Origin: Luminiphilus sp.
GTDB taxonomy: Bacteria > Pseudomonadota > Gammaproteobacteria > Pseudomonadales > Halieaceae
Reading direction: 5' to 3'
Assembly: GCA_024638905.1 (NCBI GenBank)
Contig: JAHEJH010000010.1
Coordinates: 1-19,530, forward strand
DNA: 19,530 nucleotides
Positions 5,609 to 13,921 of the stretch are shown here, piece after piece. The notes beneath the pieces were generated by a model. That model worked only from the letters and a program-made list of their open reading frames with translations, made no database searches and was not told where the DNA came from. A program made the translations under genes and the position numbers. Each line of letters begins with the position of its first letter. Position 1 is the first letter of the stretch.

Positions 5609-7767
5609 TATCTGCTCTCCGTCAAGTCGTAGCTTAGGGACAATCCCACCATACGGGGTTCTCCATATTGCCGGTAGGGTTCCAGTGCGTACTCCTTCCT
5701 CGGGTCATTACCGAAGGTGCCAAAGCCCCTGACAAAGGTCGTCTCGTCGGTGAGATTGCGGCCCCAGAGCGTCCAACGCCATCGCTGCCACTGCCCTGAC
5801 AGGCTGGCATTGAGCTGATGAGTCTCGGGCGCTCTCACGTCGTGGCGGTCGGAGAAGAAATAGGCGTCGCTGCCCGCGACCTCGATGTGCACCGACGCCA
5901 GCGCCGAGGCATACCAGGTGAGTCCTGCCGAGTATTGCCAATCCGGTGCCTGCGGTTGGTCGCGTCCTGACAGATCTGCGCCGGTCGCCGTGATGTAGCG
6001 ATCAAACTGCGCATCGAGCAAGCCGAGGGTCAGCTCGGCGACCAGCTGCTGGGTCGGCTGCCACTGGAGCTCCCATTCGAGCCCCCGGTGTTCACTGGCC
6101 GCGGCGTTGTCGGTGTAGTCGATAAAAGCAGTGCTGCCGTCGGCGCGGGGAATGACCAGCGAGCCCTTTGCCTGTTGGTCATCCCGATCCATCGTGAAGA
6201 GCGCCAGACGGGAGCGCAGGGCGTACTCCGTCCAGTCAAGCTGCCAGCCCAGCTCGAGGCTTACCAGCGTCTCCTCGTCGAAGACTCCCAACGCGGCGAC
6301 GCTGTCCTGATTCTGCTCAGGCAAGGCGTCGATACTGGCCAGTAATCCGGCATTGGTGCCACCCGCCCTGGCGCCGCGTGACAACGTTGCATAAAGCTGG
6401 GCGTCGCTGTGGTACTGCCAGATTAACCCGATGCGGCCGGTCCAGTAGCTGTGGTCGAAATCTTTCTCAACGCTTGCGCTGTCACGATACTCGCTGTCTC
6501 GCCGCTCAAGGCGCGCGCCGATAAACCCGGATAGCTGCTCGCTAAAGGTGCGATTAAGCTGCCCGAAGACAGCCAGCGTTTGGGTGTCGATTTCACTGGC
6601 AAAGGGCGCCGGTAAATAGGTGTATCGTCTGCTCAGATCCTCCGACTCGTCGCGCAAATAGGTACCCATCACCCATTCTGTGCCATCGGTCTCCGGCGCC
6701 TGCAGTCGCCATTCCAGACTGCTCATTGACCGGTCTCGCAGATATTCGTCGTAGGAGCTGTACTCCCAGCCAGGCGCGATGCCGACGTAGCTCCAATCCT
6801 CGTCATAGCTGTAAGTCGTATCCGTGCTGGCATGGCTCAGTTGCAGCGCGCTGTCCAAGCCCAGCAACGTGCTCTGCCAGTTCAGGCGCCCGGCTTTGAG
6901 TGTCATATCGTCCTCTCCGGGCTGATCAGAGAGGGTGACGCGGGTGTTGTCGAGCGAGAATGCGTCATAGCCATTGTTAACGCGTGTGTAGTAGGCCGCG
7001 GCCTCAAATGTGTGAGTCTCGCTTGTCCAGGTGAGGGTGCCCCGCGCGGTTAGCTCTTCCCGGGAATTGGTGTCGCTGCGGTTCAGATAGTCGTTATCGA
7101 CATACCCATCACTCTCATACTGTTGCACAGCAATGCGGCCGTTCGTGCTGTCGGTAAGACCTCCGGCCCAACGAGCACCCAGCCGATAGCCGCCTTTGCT
7201 TTCTATGCCGACTGAGATGTCGCGTGCCCCCGAATTAGTGCCATTGCTTTGGACGGCAATTAGTCCGGCGAGCGCGTTGGCGCCCATGAGTGTGCCCTGT
7301 GGGCCGCGCAGGACTTCAATCTGGCGCACATCAAATAGCGTCAATGCGCCTCCGGCGCCGCTCAGATCGATGCCGTCCAGCAGGATGCCCACTGAGGGAT
7401 TGACCGGCTCGACAAACTGACTGCGCTCACCGATGCCCCGAATCTGAAAAAAGCGGCTGCGTGAGGCGCCCGAGGAGGCCGTCACGTTGGGCGCCAGCGT
7501 GATCACGTCCTCAAGATGCGCCGCACCGCGCCGTGACTGGGTGTGCTCGGTCAGCACGGTGGCGCTGAGAGGGGCGGTGCCGGCAGTCAATAGCGTGGCC
7601 GTGACAGTGACCTCTTCGAGCGCCGTGTCGGCTTCCTGCGCAAACGCGATGCCAGCGCAGGTCAGCAGCGGCAGCACGCAGGCAATGCCCGATAGTGGGG
7701 CGGTGCGATTGCTTCCGATCGGTGCGTGCGGACGTCGTGCTGGTGGTGTCAGGGCGAAATGATTCAC
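5608..7767 (-). CDS. TonB-dependent outer-membrane receptor, thiamin-related (Omr1-type)
   Basis: 719 residues from a GTG at 7767, preceded by GAGGAG with 9 bases between its GGAG and the start. The frame stays open to 7878, but that part is riboswitch RNA. The signal peptide is long (about 1-43) with a basic N-terminus, a hydrophobic core from APLSGIACVLPLL, and a likely AFA|QEAD cut. A TonB box EEVTVTA (51-57) follows, then the plug with FQIRGIGERSQF, VGILLDGIDLSG and EVLRGPQGTLMGANALAGLIAV, then the beta barrel ending in GLSLSYDLTESR. Such receptors import scarce ligands using proton-motive force relayed by TonB-ExbBD. A TPP aptamer sits directly upstream and thiamin genes follow, so thiamin is the inferred ligand. 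The terminal residue is Arg rather than the aromatic common in barrel proteins. Confidence 0.92.
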   Translation of the reverse strand: MNHFALTPPARRPHAPIGSNRTAPLSGIACVLPLLTCAGIAFAQEADTALEEVTVTATLLTAGTAPLSATVLTEHTQSRRGAAHLEDVITLAPNVTASSGASRSRFFQIRGIGERSQFVEPVNPSVGILLDGIDLSGAGGALTLFDVRQIEVLRGPQGTLMGANALAGLIAVQSNGTNSGARDISVGIESKGGYRLGARWAGGLTDSTNGRIAVQQYESDGYVDNDYLNRSDTNSREELTARGTLTWTSETHTFEAAAYYTRVNNGYDAFSLDNTRVTLSDQPGEDDMTLKAGRLNWQSTLLGLDSALQLSHASTDTTYSYDEDWSYVGIAPGWEYSSYDEYLRDRSMSSLEWRLQAPETDGTEWVMGTYLRDESEDLSRRYTYLPAPFASEIDTQTLAVFGQLNRTFSEQLSGFIGARLERRDSEYRDSASVEKDFDHSYWTGRIGLIWQYHSDAQLYATLSRGARAGGTNAGLLASIDALPEQNQDSVAALGVFDEETLVSLELGWQLDWTEYALRSRLALFTMDRDDQQAKGSLVIPRADGSTAFIDYTDNAAASEHRGLEWELQWQPTQQLVAELTLGLLDAQFDRYITATGADLSGRDQPQAPDWQYSAGLTWYASALASVHIEVAGSDAYFFSDRHDVRAPETHQLNASLSGQWQRWRWTLWGRNLTDETTFVRGFGTFGNDPRKEYALEPYRQYGEPRMVGLSLSYDLTESR

Positions 7768-7773
7768 GCGTTG

Positions 7774-7801
7774 GTGCTCCTCAAAGATCTGGCAGGGGCA
7801 C
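7774..7801 (-). promoter_or_regulatory. Candidate Shine-Dalgarno-sequestering hairpin of the TPP riboswitch
   Basis: On the minus strand GUGCCCCU (complement of 7794-7801) can pair with AGGAGCAC (complement of 7774-7781), seven of eight positions, around a 12-base loop. This buries the AGGAG ribosome site of the receptor gene, as expected for translational repression by TPP. A second option, GGUGUUC right after the aptamer (complement of 7827-7833) with GAGCACC (7773-7779), also exists, so the switching partner is unresolved. No T-run follows either stem, which argues against a transcriptional terminator. Confidence 0.45.
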
Positions 7802-7830
7802 ACAGCGTCTGGCGGGATGATCGTCCGAAC

Positions 7831-7914
7831 ACCTAGTCCCTCCGCCGGTATAATCCGGATCAGGTTCGACGGGTTCACCAGGTCGGTATCTCAGGCAGAG
7901 GCCACCCCGCAGGT
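7831..7914 (-). promoter_or_regulatory. TPP riboswitch aptamer (THI element)
   Basis: Read on the minus strand, the conserved blocks appear in the right order. GGGGTGGCC (complement of 7900-7908) is followed by CTGAGA (7889-7894) and then the 3' core GAACCTGATCCGG-ATTATACCGG-CGGAGGGA (7837-7867). ACCT/AGGT ends (7911-7914 and 7831-7834) can close the P1 helix. These blocks are near-consensus, so identity is secure. The aptamer binds thiamin pyrophosphate and in proteobacteria usually lowers translation initiation or causes termination downstream. The receptor GTG lies 63 bases beyond the aptamer, enough for an expression platform. It should control all five minus-strand genes down to panE. 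Confidence 0.96.
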
Positions 7915-7920
7915 CGATGT

Positions 7921-7929
7921 AGTTTAACA
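7921..7929 (-). promoter_or_regulatory. Candidate extended -10 promoter of the thiamin operon
   Basis: On the minus strand TGTTAAACT fits an extended -10 element (TGn followed by TAAACT, four of six to TATAAT). Transcription would start near 7914, exactly at the 5' edge of the TPP aptamer, which is the main argument for it. No convincing -35 lies 16-18 bases upstream. Confidence 0.35.
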
Positions 7930-7997
7930 CAAACACAGCGCGAAGCCGCTGACAGGCGTGTTCTGGAGGCGAGCCGGAAAGCGCCGCTATGGCAGTC

Positions 7998-8014
7998 TGT
8001 CACAGAGTTGTCAC
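7998..8014. promoter_or_regulatory. Direct repeats TGTCAC at 11-base period upstream of gspC (candidate activator site)
   Basis: TGTCAC occurs at 7998-8003 and again at 8009-8014, one helical turn apart. A related AGAGTTCAC ends at 8035, 21 bases on, about two turns from the second copy. In-phase direct repeats of this kind are typical of response-regulator or LuxR-type binding sites. They would be centred about 60 bases upstream of a start near 8066. The regulator is unknown. Confidence 0.3.
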
Positions 8015-8030
8015 GGCAGCTTTGCTAGAG

Positions 8031-8059
8031 TTCACAAACCATCCTCGGAAGGGTATTTG
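8031..8059 (+). promoter_or_regulatory. Candidate sigma-70 promoter for the gsp operon
   Basis: TTCACA (8031-8036, five of six to the -35 consensus) is followed after exactly 17 bases by TATTTG (8054-8059), a weak -10 with three of six matches. A start near 8066 results, ahead of both possible gspC starts. TATGAT at 8074-8079 is a better -10 word but has no -35 at the right distance. Confidence 0.3.
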
Positions 8060-8112
8060 CTCTTGGTCCCGCGTATGATGTGAGGCCAGTAGGGTTTGGA
8101 CGCTACACGACA

Positions 8113-9150
8113 GTGAACACCATCGACCACAGCGCATGGAAGGCGCGATTTGACGAGGCATCGACCCGGATTCAAGATCGGGTGCAAAGCCTTTGGCGGG
8201 GTTTAGCGCGCGACTCTGCGAGGCTGCAGCGCCTGCAGACCGCGCTGATTGTGGTGCTGGTGTTGTGGTCGCTCTCCAGCGTCAGTCAGCTGATCTGGAT
8301 CCCCTTTCGCACCCATCCCATTGAAGTTGCGCCCGCTTTGGCGCTGAATCCCCCGAAGCCCACTGGTGGCAAGCAGACTGCGGTGATTGATACCTCAGGC
8401 GTGTTGGGTCTTGGGCTTTTCGGCGGCTCGCCAGAGGCATTCGCCGATGCGGACAGTGCCGCGCTGACCGAGGCCAATCGTGACGGCATTGAGCAAAATG
8501 CTCAGGAAACCCGTCTGGCACTTACGCTGACCGGTATTGTGGCGTCGACCGAAGACGGCAGTGGCAGCGCGGTGATCAAGTCGGGTGCAGCCGAGCAGGT
8601 CTATGCGATCGGCGACGCTTTGCCTGCTTCCGGGCAGGTGGTGCTGGCCAAGGTCATGCCGCAGCAGGTCGTGATCGACAACAACGGGACCTATGAGCTG
8701 ATGAAGTTATATGAGGGACCTGGCATCGCGATTCCGACTCGGACCGCGCGTGCGCCTCGTCAAGACGCGGCAGCGTCTCTCGCTAGCTCTAATCCGAATG
8801 AGGCAAGCCCATCTGCTGCGGTGACGGAACAAGCCGCCTTGGCCAGTCAATATCGTCGCCAACTTTATGACAGCCCCGAATCGCTGGCGTCAGTGGTCTC
8901 CGTATCACCTGTTCGAGAGGGTGAACGGGTTGTCGGCTACCGCATTGCGCCGGGCGCTGATCGCGTCGCCTTCGATGCCTTTGGGTTTAAAACCGGTGAT
9001 ATTGTGACTGCAGTGAATGGTCTGGCGCTCAGCGATGCGAGTAATACGGTGAAGCTTTACCGGACGATGAAAGACGCCACCCAGGCCTCATTTGACATAG
9101 AAAGGGACGGTGGCAACGTGACCGTCAACGTTGATCTCGACAGCCCCTGA
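8113..9150 (+). CDS. gspC: Type II secretion system protein GspC
   Basis: 345 residues from the GTG at 8113; a GTG at 8080 would add 11 residues. Neither has a strong ribosome site, so the start is uncertain. GspC is a bitopic inner-membrane protein that links the inner-membrane platform to the outer-membrane secretin. The order of parts is typical: a cytoplasmic N-terminus, one membrane segment at about 42-63, a linker, an HR domain (about 95-202, with GLGLFG, LTLTGIVAS, GSAVIKSGAAEQVYAIGD and VVIDNNGTYELMKL), an Ala/Ser-rich linker, and a C-terminal PDZ domain (about 260-343, with GYRIAPGAD, FGFKTGDIVTAVNGLAL). The HR domain contacts GspD and the PDZ domain is linked to substrate choice. 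First gene of the gsp operon, four bases ahead of gspD. Confidence 0.95.
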   Translation: MNTIDHSAWKARFDEASTRIQDRVQSLWRGLARDSARLQRLQTALIVVLVLWSLSSVSQLIWIPFRTHPIEVAPALALNPPKPTGGKQTAVIDTSGVLGLGLFGGSPEAFADADSAALTEANRDGIEQNAQETRLALTLTGIVASTEDGSGSAVIKSGAAEQVYAIGDALPASGQVVLAKVMPQQVVIDNNGTYELMKLYEGPGIAIPTRTARAPRQDAAASLASSNPNEASPSAAVTEQAALASQYRRQLYDSPESLASVVSVSPVREGERVVGYRIAPGADRVAFDAFGFKTGDIVTAVNGLALSDASNTVKLYRTMKDATQASFDIERDGGNVTVNVDLDSP

Positions 9151-9154
9151 CAGG

Positions 9155-11167
9155 ATGACCGTGAACATTTCAGACCTCACAGCTTTGCTCAAGAACAGCC
9201 TGAGTGCGATCGCCGTCACGGCGGCACTCACTCTGAGTGCTGGCTCCGCGGCGCAGGAATATACGGTCAACCTCAAGGACACCGACATTCAGGAGTTCAT
9301 CAAGTTCGTTGCCGACGTGACCGGCACGACCATGGTGATAGACCCGAATGTGAAGGGGAAGGTCAGGGTGATCTCATCGAAGCCGGTGTCACAGGCAGAA
9401 CTCTATGATCTGTTCCTGTCCATTCTCGATGTGCAGGGCTACACGGCAGTAAGAAGCGGGCAGGTGATTCGCATCGTTCCTAGTAAAGATGCCCGCTCAT
9501 CGCCGGTGCCCATCATGGAAGGTCAAGCGGCGATTGGTAACGACGAATACGTGACGCAGGTCATCCGGCTCGACAATATCTCGGCGGCCAAACTGATTCC
9601 TGTCCTTCGTCCACTGGTGCCGCAGCAGGCGCATATGGCGGCCTATGCACCGAGTAACGCCATCATCATTTCCGATATTCGATCGAACATTGGCCGGATC
9701 GTCGACATCATCGAACGCATGGACCGCTCGGCGATCCAGACCACCGAGATCATCCGCCTCAGGTACGGCGTGGCCGAGGACGTGGTCAGCATGTTGAATA
9801 CCCTTGAGAAATCCCGGCAGGGTGAGGGTGCCGACGCAGACAAAGAGGCGGTGCTGGTGGCCGACAAGCGCACCAACAGCGTGGTGGTGACGGCAGACGA
9901 GCTATCGGTTGATCGTATTCGTAAGCTGGTGACGTACCTCGACACGCCGCTCGAGCAATCCGGTAACGTCCGCGTCATTTACCTCGAGTATGCCGACGCG
10001 ACCACGACCGCTGAAGTGCTGACCCGGGTGATGCAGAACATCTCTCGGTTGGAGGAAGGCGGCAGTAACAAACGCGCGGGCAGCGGCGAATCCACGATCG
10101 AGGCCGACGAGGGTACTAACAGTTTGATCATTACTGCCGACACTGACGAGATGGCGGCACTGGAGGCGGTGATTGCGCGGCTGGATATTCGTCGTGCCCA
10201 GGTGCTGATTGAGGCCATCATCGTAGAAATGACAATCACCGAAGGTCAGGAGCTGGGACTGCAGTGGTTATTCGCCAACGATAACGGTGTGTTTGGCAGC
10301 AACGTCACCACAGATGAGGCCAGACGCCAGAGCGCGGCCAATTTGGCCGGGGCGCTGATCCCCAGTGATGGCTCGGAGGACATTGGCACGAGAGAAGTGG
10401 CTGCGTCACTAGCGACAATACCCGGAACGACGCTCGGCTGGGGTGTGGTGGATGAATCCCTGACCATGGCCGTGATCCTCAATGCGCTGGAATCCCAGGG
10501 CAATTCCAATATCCTCTCTACGCCCAGTCTGCTCACCCTCGATAACGAGGAGGCCTACATTACGGTGGGCAGTGAGGTGCCATTTGTGACCGGCTCTTAC
10601 ACCAACACGGGCGTAGGGAATGGCGCGTCGAACCCGTTTCAGACCATCGAACGCCAGAGCGTGGGTGTGACCTTGAAGGTGACGCCACAAATCAACGATG
10701 GCAATGCCGTTGTGCTGGATATTGTGCAGGAAGTCTCCACCCTTGCCCCCAGCCTCATCGCTTCTGATCTGATCACTAATGAGCGCAAGATTGAAACGAT
10801 GGTGCTCGCCAACGACGGCAACATTGTGGTGCTGGGCGGTTTGGTCTCAGACGAAGTCAAGGACAACAGCGAGGGTGTGCCGCTACTATCCAGTATTCCT
10901 CTGTTGGGCCGATTGTTCCGCACTGATTCGGTTGAGGTGACGAAGCAAAATCTGCTCGTCTTCATTCGCCCAACTATCATTCGCGATGATGAAGATCTGG
11001 CGGGTGCCACCGCAGAAAAATATCGTTTTATCAGGGATCAGCAGATGGAGCGTCGCGAGCGTGGTCTGATGTTCCTTGATGATGGCAACCTGCCGGTATT
11101 ACCGACCTGGGAAGAGCAGATTCAGCAGTTGCCAGAGGTGCCTGCCGACGACGCAGAGCGAGAGTGA
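9155..11167 (+). CDS. gspD: Type II secretion system secretin GspD
   Basis: 670 residues from the ATG at 9155, the usual secretin size. An in-frame TTG at 9131 lies inside gspC and is not preferred. A signal peptide covers about 1-33 (hydrophobic core AIAVTAALTLSAGSAA, cut before QEYT). The N0 domain follows (about 35-112, with NLKDTDIQEFIKFVADVTG and DPNVKGKVRV), then repeated KH-like N1, N2 and N3 domains (about 135-350), each with a variant of the SNAIII/TNSVVV/TNSLII strand. The secretin core runs from about 360 to 615, with QVLIEAIIVEM, the VPFVTGSYTNTG gate region and VPLLSSIPLLGRLF (575-588). A roughly 50-residue charged tail may be the pilotin-binding segment, but no pilotin gene is in view. 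The protein forms the outer-membrane channel for folded exoproteins. Confidence 0.97.
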   Translation: MTVNISDLTALLKNSLSAIAVTAALTLSAGSAAQEYTVNLKDTDIQEFIKFVADVTGTTMVIDPNVKGKVRVISSKPVSQAELYDLFLSILDVQGYTAVRSGQVIRIVPSKDARSSPVPIMEGQAAIGNDEYVTQVIRLDNISAAKLIPVLRPLVPQQAHMAAYAPSNAIIISDIRSNIGRIVDIIERMDRSAIQTTEIIRLRYGVAEDVVSMLNTLEKSRQGEGADADKEAVLVADKRTNSVVVTADELSVDRIRKLVTYLDTPLEQSGNVRVIYLEYADATTTAEVLTRVMQNISRLEEGGSNKRAGSGESTIEADEGTNSLIITADTDEMAALEAVIARLDIRRAQVLIEAIIVEMTITEGQELGLQWLFANDNGVFGSNVTTDEARRQSAANLAGALIPSDGSEDIGTREVAASLATIPGTTLGWGVVDESLTMAVILNALESQGNSNILSTPSLLTLDNEEAYITVGSEVPFVTGSYTNTGVGNGASNPFQTIERQSVGVTLKVTPQINDGNAVVLDIVQEVSTLAPSLIASDLITNERKIETMVLANDGNIVVLGGLVSDEVKDNSEGVPLLSSIPLLGRLFRTDSVEVTKQNLLVFIRPTIIRDDEDLAGATAEKYRFIRDQQMERRERGLMFLDDGNLPVLPTWEEQIQQLPEVPADDAERE

Positions 11168-11173
11168 CCGCCC

Positions 11174-12691
11174 ATGAGCGAGTCTGCACCGGAATCCTTG
11201 CCCGTCACTGAATCAACGAGCCCCGTGTTGACGTCAGGACTGCCCTTTGCCTTTGCTCAGAGCCGCAATGTGTTGCTTGAGCGCTCCGGCGCCGCGTTGA
11301 CTCTGCATTATGTTCCGCCGCTGGCGACAGACGTATTACTCGAGGTGCGACGTCACGTGGGAGAGGTGTTCTCATTGGCGCCGCTCGATGAGGACCAGTT
11401 TCGTCAGCGACTCAGCGTGGCCTATCAGCGTACCCAGAACGAGGCGGCACAGATGGCCGAGGACTTGTCCTCGGATATTGATCTGTCGCGACTGGTGGAG
11501 GAACTTCCCGACGTCGGCGATTTGATGGATGCCGACGACGACGCGCCGATTATCCGTCTGATCAACGCTATTTTGTCTCAAGCAGTCAAAGAGCAGGCAT
11601 CTGATATTCACATTGAGACCTTCGAGGAGCGCCTCAGCGTCCGCTACCGGGTGGACGGCGTGCTGAGCGAGGTTCTCTCTCCCAAGCGGACACTAGCGCC
11701 GCTGTTGGTCTCTCGACTGAAAGTGATGGCAAAGCTGGATATTGCCGAGAAGCGCGTGCCGCAGGATGGCCGCATCTCGGTGCGTATAGCGGGCCACGGC
11801 ATCGACATTCGCATGTCGACCATACCGTCCGCCTATGGTGAGCGTGTGGTGTTGCGACTGCTTGATAAACAGGCTGGGCAGCTCAACCTCAGTGAGCTGC
11901 AGATGAATGACCAGGTCGATTCCGGATATCGAGGCGCTCTGGCGAGCCCCCACGGAATCATTTTGGTGACCGGACCCACAGGCTCGGGTAAGACCACAAC
12001 GCTGTATGCCGGGTTGTCCAGCATCAATGAGAGCTCGCGCAATATTTTGACGATTGAAGACCCGGTCGAGTACATGTTGCCCGGGGTAGGGCAAACCCAG
12101 GTCAATCCCAAAGTCGATATGACCTTCGCCCGGGGGTTAAGAGCCATTCTTCGACAGGACCCCGACGTCGTCATGGTGGGAGAGATACGTGATCTTGAGA
12201 CCGCTGAAATTGCGGTTCAGGCGTCCCTGACGGGCCACCTGGTGTTGTCGACCCTCCACACCAATACGGCAATCGGCGCCGTGACCCGATTGCAGGACAT
12301 GGGGGTCGAGCCGTTCTTATTGTCATCGAGCCTGCTGGCCGTGATGGCGCAGCGACTGGTGCGACTCCTGTGTCTGGAATGTCGCGAGCCTTATCAGCCG
12401 GGTGATGCCGAGCGGGAGCGACTGGGACTCACGCATGAGCGCGTGCAGCTGTATCGTGCCCGGGGCTGCGAACACTGCAACATGACCGGGTATCGCGGGC
12501 GAACGGGTATCTACGAACTGATCGAAATTGGTGACGCACTCCGTGAAGCGATCCACGACGGCCAGGGCGAGCAATCGCTGTTACGCCTCGCCCGAGAGAA
12601 AAGCCCTGGTATCGATGCCGATGGTCGCCGCCGGATTATCAGTGGTGATACCAGCTTAGAGGAAGTGCTGCGGGTGACCGCGGTCAACTGA
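11174..12691 (+). CDS. gspE: Type II secretion system assembly ATPase GspE
   Basis: 505 residues, ATG start six bases after gspD. GspE is the cytoplasmic hexameric ATPase that powers pseudopilus assembly. An N-terminal domain (about 20-110) binds GspL. The ATPase core shows the Walker A box GPTGSGKT (267-274), Asp box LTIEDPVEY (292-300), Walker B region RQDPDVVMVGEIRD (327-340) and His box LTGHLVLSTLHTN (352-364). The zinc-binding tetracysteine module characteristic of GspE is complete (C400, C403, C432, C435). This module and the gsp context separate it from twitching ATPases such as PilT. No key residue is missing. Confidence 0.98.
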   Translation: MSESAPESLPVTESTSPVLTSGLPFAFAQSRNVLLERSGAALTLHYVPPLATDVLLEVRRHVGEVFSLAPLDEDQFRQRLSVAYQRTQNEAAQMAEDLSSDIDLSRLVEELPDVGDLMDADDDAPIIRLINAILSQAVKEQASDIHIETFEERLSVRYRVDGVLSEVLSPKRTLAPLLVSRLKVMAKLDIAEKRVPQDGRISVRIAGHGIDIRMSTIPSAYGERVVLRLLDKQAGQLNLSELQMNDQVDSGYRGALASPHGIILVTGPTGSGKTTTLYAGLSSINESSRNILTIEDPVEYMLPGVGQTQVNPKVDMTFARGLRAILRQDPDVVMVGEIRDLETAEIAVQASLTGHLVLSTLHTNTAIGAVTRLQDMGVEPFLLSSSLLAVMAQRLVRLLCLECREPYQPGDAERERLGLTHERVQLYRARGCEHCNMTGYRGRTGIYELIEIGDALREAIHDGQGEQSLLRLAREKSPGIDADGRRRIISGDTSLEEVLRVTAVN

Positions 12692-12694
12692 TCC

Positions 12695-13915
12695 ATGACG
12701 GCCTTTCGTTACAAGGCCCTCAACGATGAGGGCAAATTGGTCAAAGGCGTCCTAGAGGGCGATTCCGACCGCCAGGTGCGAGGGACGCTCAGGCAGCGCC
12801 ACCTGAGACCGGTAGAAGTCGCAGAGGCCACGAATGCGGGCGGGTCAGGTGAAGGCCAACGCTTACGCTGGTTTGCCAAGCGTTTGGGCGCTGGCGATCT
12901 GGCGCTGCTGACGCGGCAATTGGCCACTCTGGTGGCCTCGGCACTGCCACTGGATGAGTGCCTGCAGGCGGTCGCTGATCAGAGCCGCAAGCCCGCGATC
13001 AAATCTATGATGCTGCAGGTGCGCTCCAAGGTTGCAGAGGGCCACACGCTGGCACACGCCTTGAACCAGTTCCCTCAAGCGTTCGGCGAGATGTATCGGG
13101 CGATGGTGAATGCGGGCGAGGAGGCGGGCCAGCTTGCACCGGTGCTCGAGCAATTGGCCCATTACACAGAGACCCGCCAGCACACGGCGCAGAAACTGCA
13201 GATGGCGCTGATCTATCCCTTTGTGTTGATCGCGGTGGCGGTGGCCGTCGTCTCGGCGCTTATGATTTTTGTGGTCCCCGAGTTGGTGGGCATTTTTACG
13301 CACTCCAAAAAAGCGCTCCCTCCGCTCACGGTGGGACTGATTTGGGTCAGCGACTTCATGCGCGCTTACGCGCTGTATTGCCTAGTGTTGTTGGTCGCGG
13401 CCGTGATGTTGTCTCGACGGTTGCTGCAACACCCCGGTCGGCGCAAGCGCTGGCACATGTTGCTGCTTCGTGTTCCGGGTCTGCGCGGGTTACTGATCGC
13501 GTTGGACAGCGCCCGGTTTGCTTCGACACTCAGTATTCTGATGGCGTCGGGCGTACCCTTGATTCATGCCTTGCGTATTGCGGGTGCCGTGATGACTAAT
13601 CTGGCGCTCCGCGAAGCCAGCGCCACAGTGTCGGTAGCGGTGCAGGAGGGTGCCAGTCTCAGCCGGGCGCTCTCTCAGGAGGCGTTTTTTCCACCGATGA
13701 TGGTGCATATGGTGGCCTCGGGAGAATCCAGTGGAGATCTGGAGACTATGCTGGAGCGCTCGGCACTGAACCAGGAGCGCGAACTGGAAATGACACTGGG
13801 AACCATCATGGGGTTATTCGAACCCGCGATGGTCGTCTTTATGGGAGGGCTGGTGCTGACCATTGTGCTCGCCATTCTGCTCCCGATTTTTGATTTGAAT
13901 ACGATGGTGAGGTAA
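12695..13915 (+). CDS. gspF: Type II secretion system inner-membrane platform protein GspF
   Basis: 406 residues, the family norm, with an ATG three bases after the gspE stop. GspF is the polytopic platform protein at the centre of the assembly machinery and contacts GspE and GspL. The N-terminus MTAFRYKALNDEGKLVKG is typical. Two homologous cytoplasmic GspF domains follow: the first (about 70-190) has TRQLATLVASALPLDECL and AGEEAGQLAPVL, and the second (about 272-395) has ARFASTLSILMASGVPLIHAL and ASGESSGDLETML. Membrane segments lie at about 171-195, 223-241 and 374-398. Confidence 0.98.
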   Translation: MTAFRYKALNDEGKLVKGVLEGDSDRQVRGTLRQRHLRPVEVAEATNAGGSGEGQRLRWFAKRLGAGDLALLTRQLATLVASALPLDECLQAVADQSRKPAIKSMMLQVRSKVAEGHTLAHALNQFPQAFGEMYRAMVNAGEEAGQLAPVLEQLAHYTETRQHTAQKLQMALIYPFVLIAVAVAVVSALMIFVVPELVGIFTHSKKALPPLTVGLIWVSDFMRAYALYCLVLLVAAVMLSRRLLQHPGRRKRWHMLLLRVPGLRGLLIALDSARFASTLSILMASGVPLIHALRIAGAVMTNLALREASATVSVAVQEGASLSRALSQEAFFPPMMVHMVASGESSGDLETMLERSALNQERELEMTLGTIMGLFEPAMVVFMGGLVLTIVLAILLPIFDLNTMVR

Positions 13916-13921
13916 GCACCC

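Larger units (their letters stand above)
7768..8112. other. Divergent regulatory region between the thiamin and gsp operons
   Basis: This is the only stretch above 300 bases without a gene. The left part holds the TPP aptamer, its downstream platform and a candidate minus-strand promoter. The right part (about 7930-8112) serves gspC and holds direct TGTCAC repeats and a candidate plus-strand promoter. No further open frame or terminator was seen. Confidence 0.8.

Noticed and set aside
7768..7878. N-terminal extension of the TonB receptor frame
   Set aside because: The extra codons translate the TPP aptamer and its platform. The GTG at 7767 has a good ribosome site and places the signal peptide correctly.
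9643..10536. Long minus-strand open frames inside gspD
   Set aside because: They are rich in Ser, Thr and Arg with no domain features. They are shadows of a strongly conserved secretin on the plus strand.
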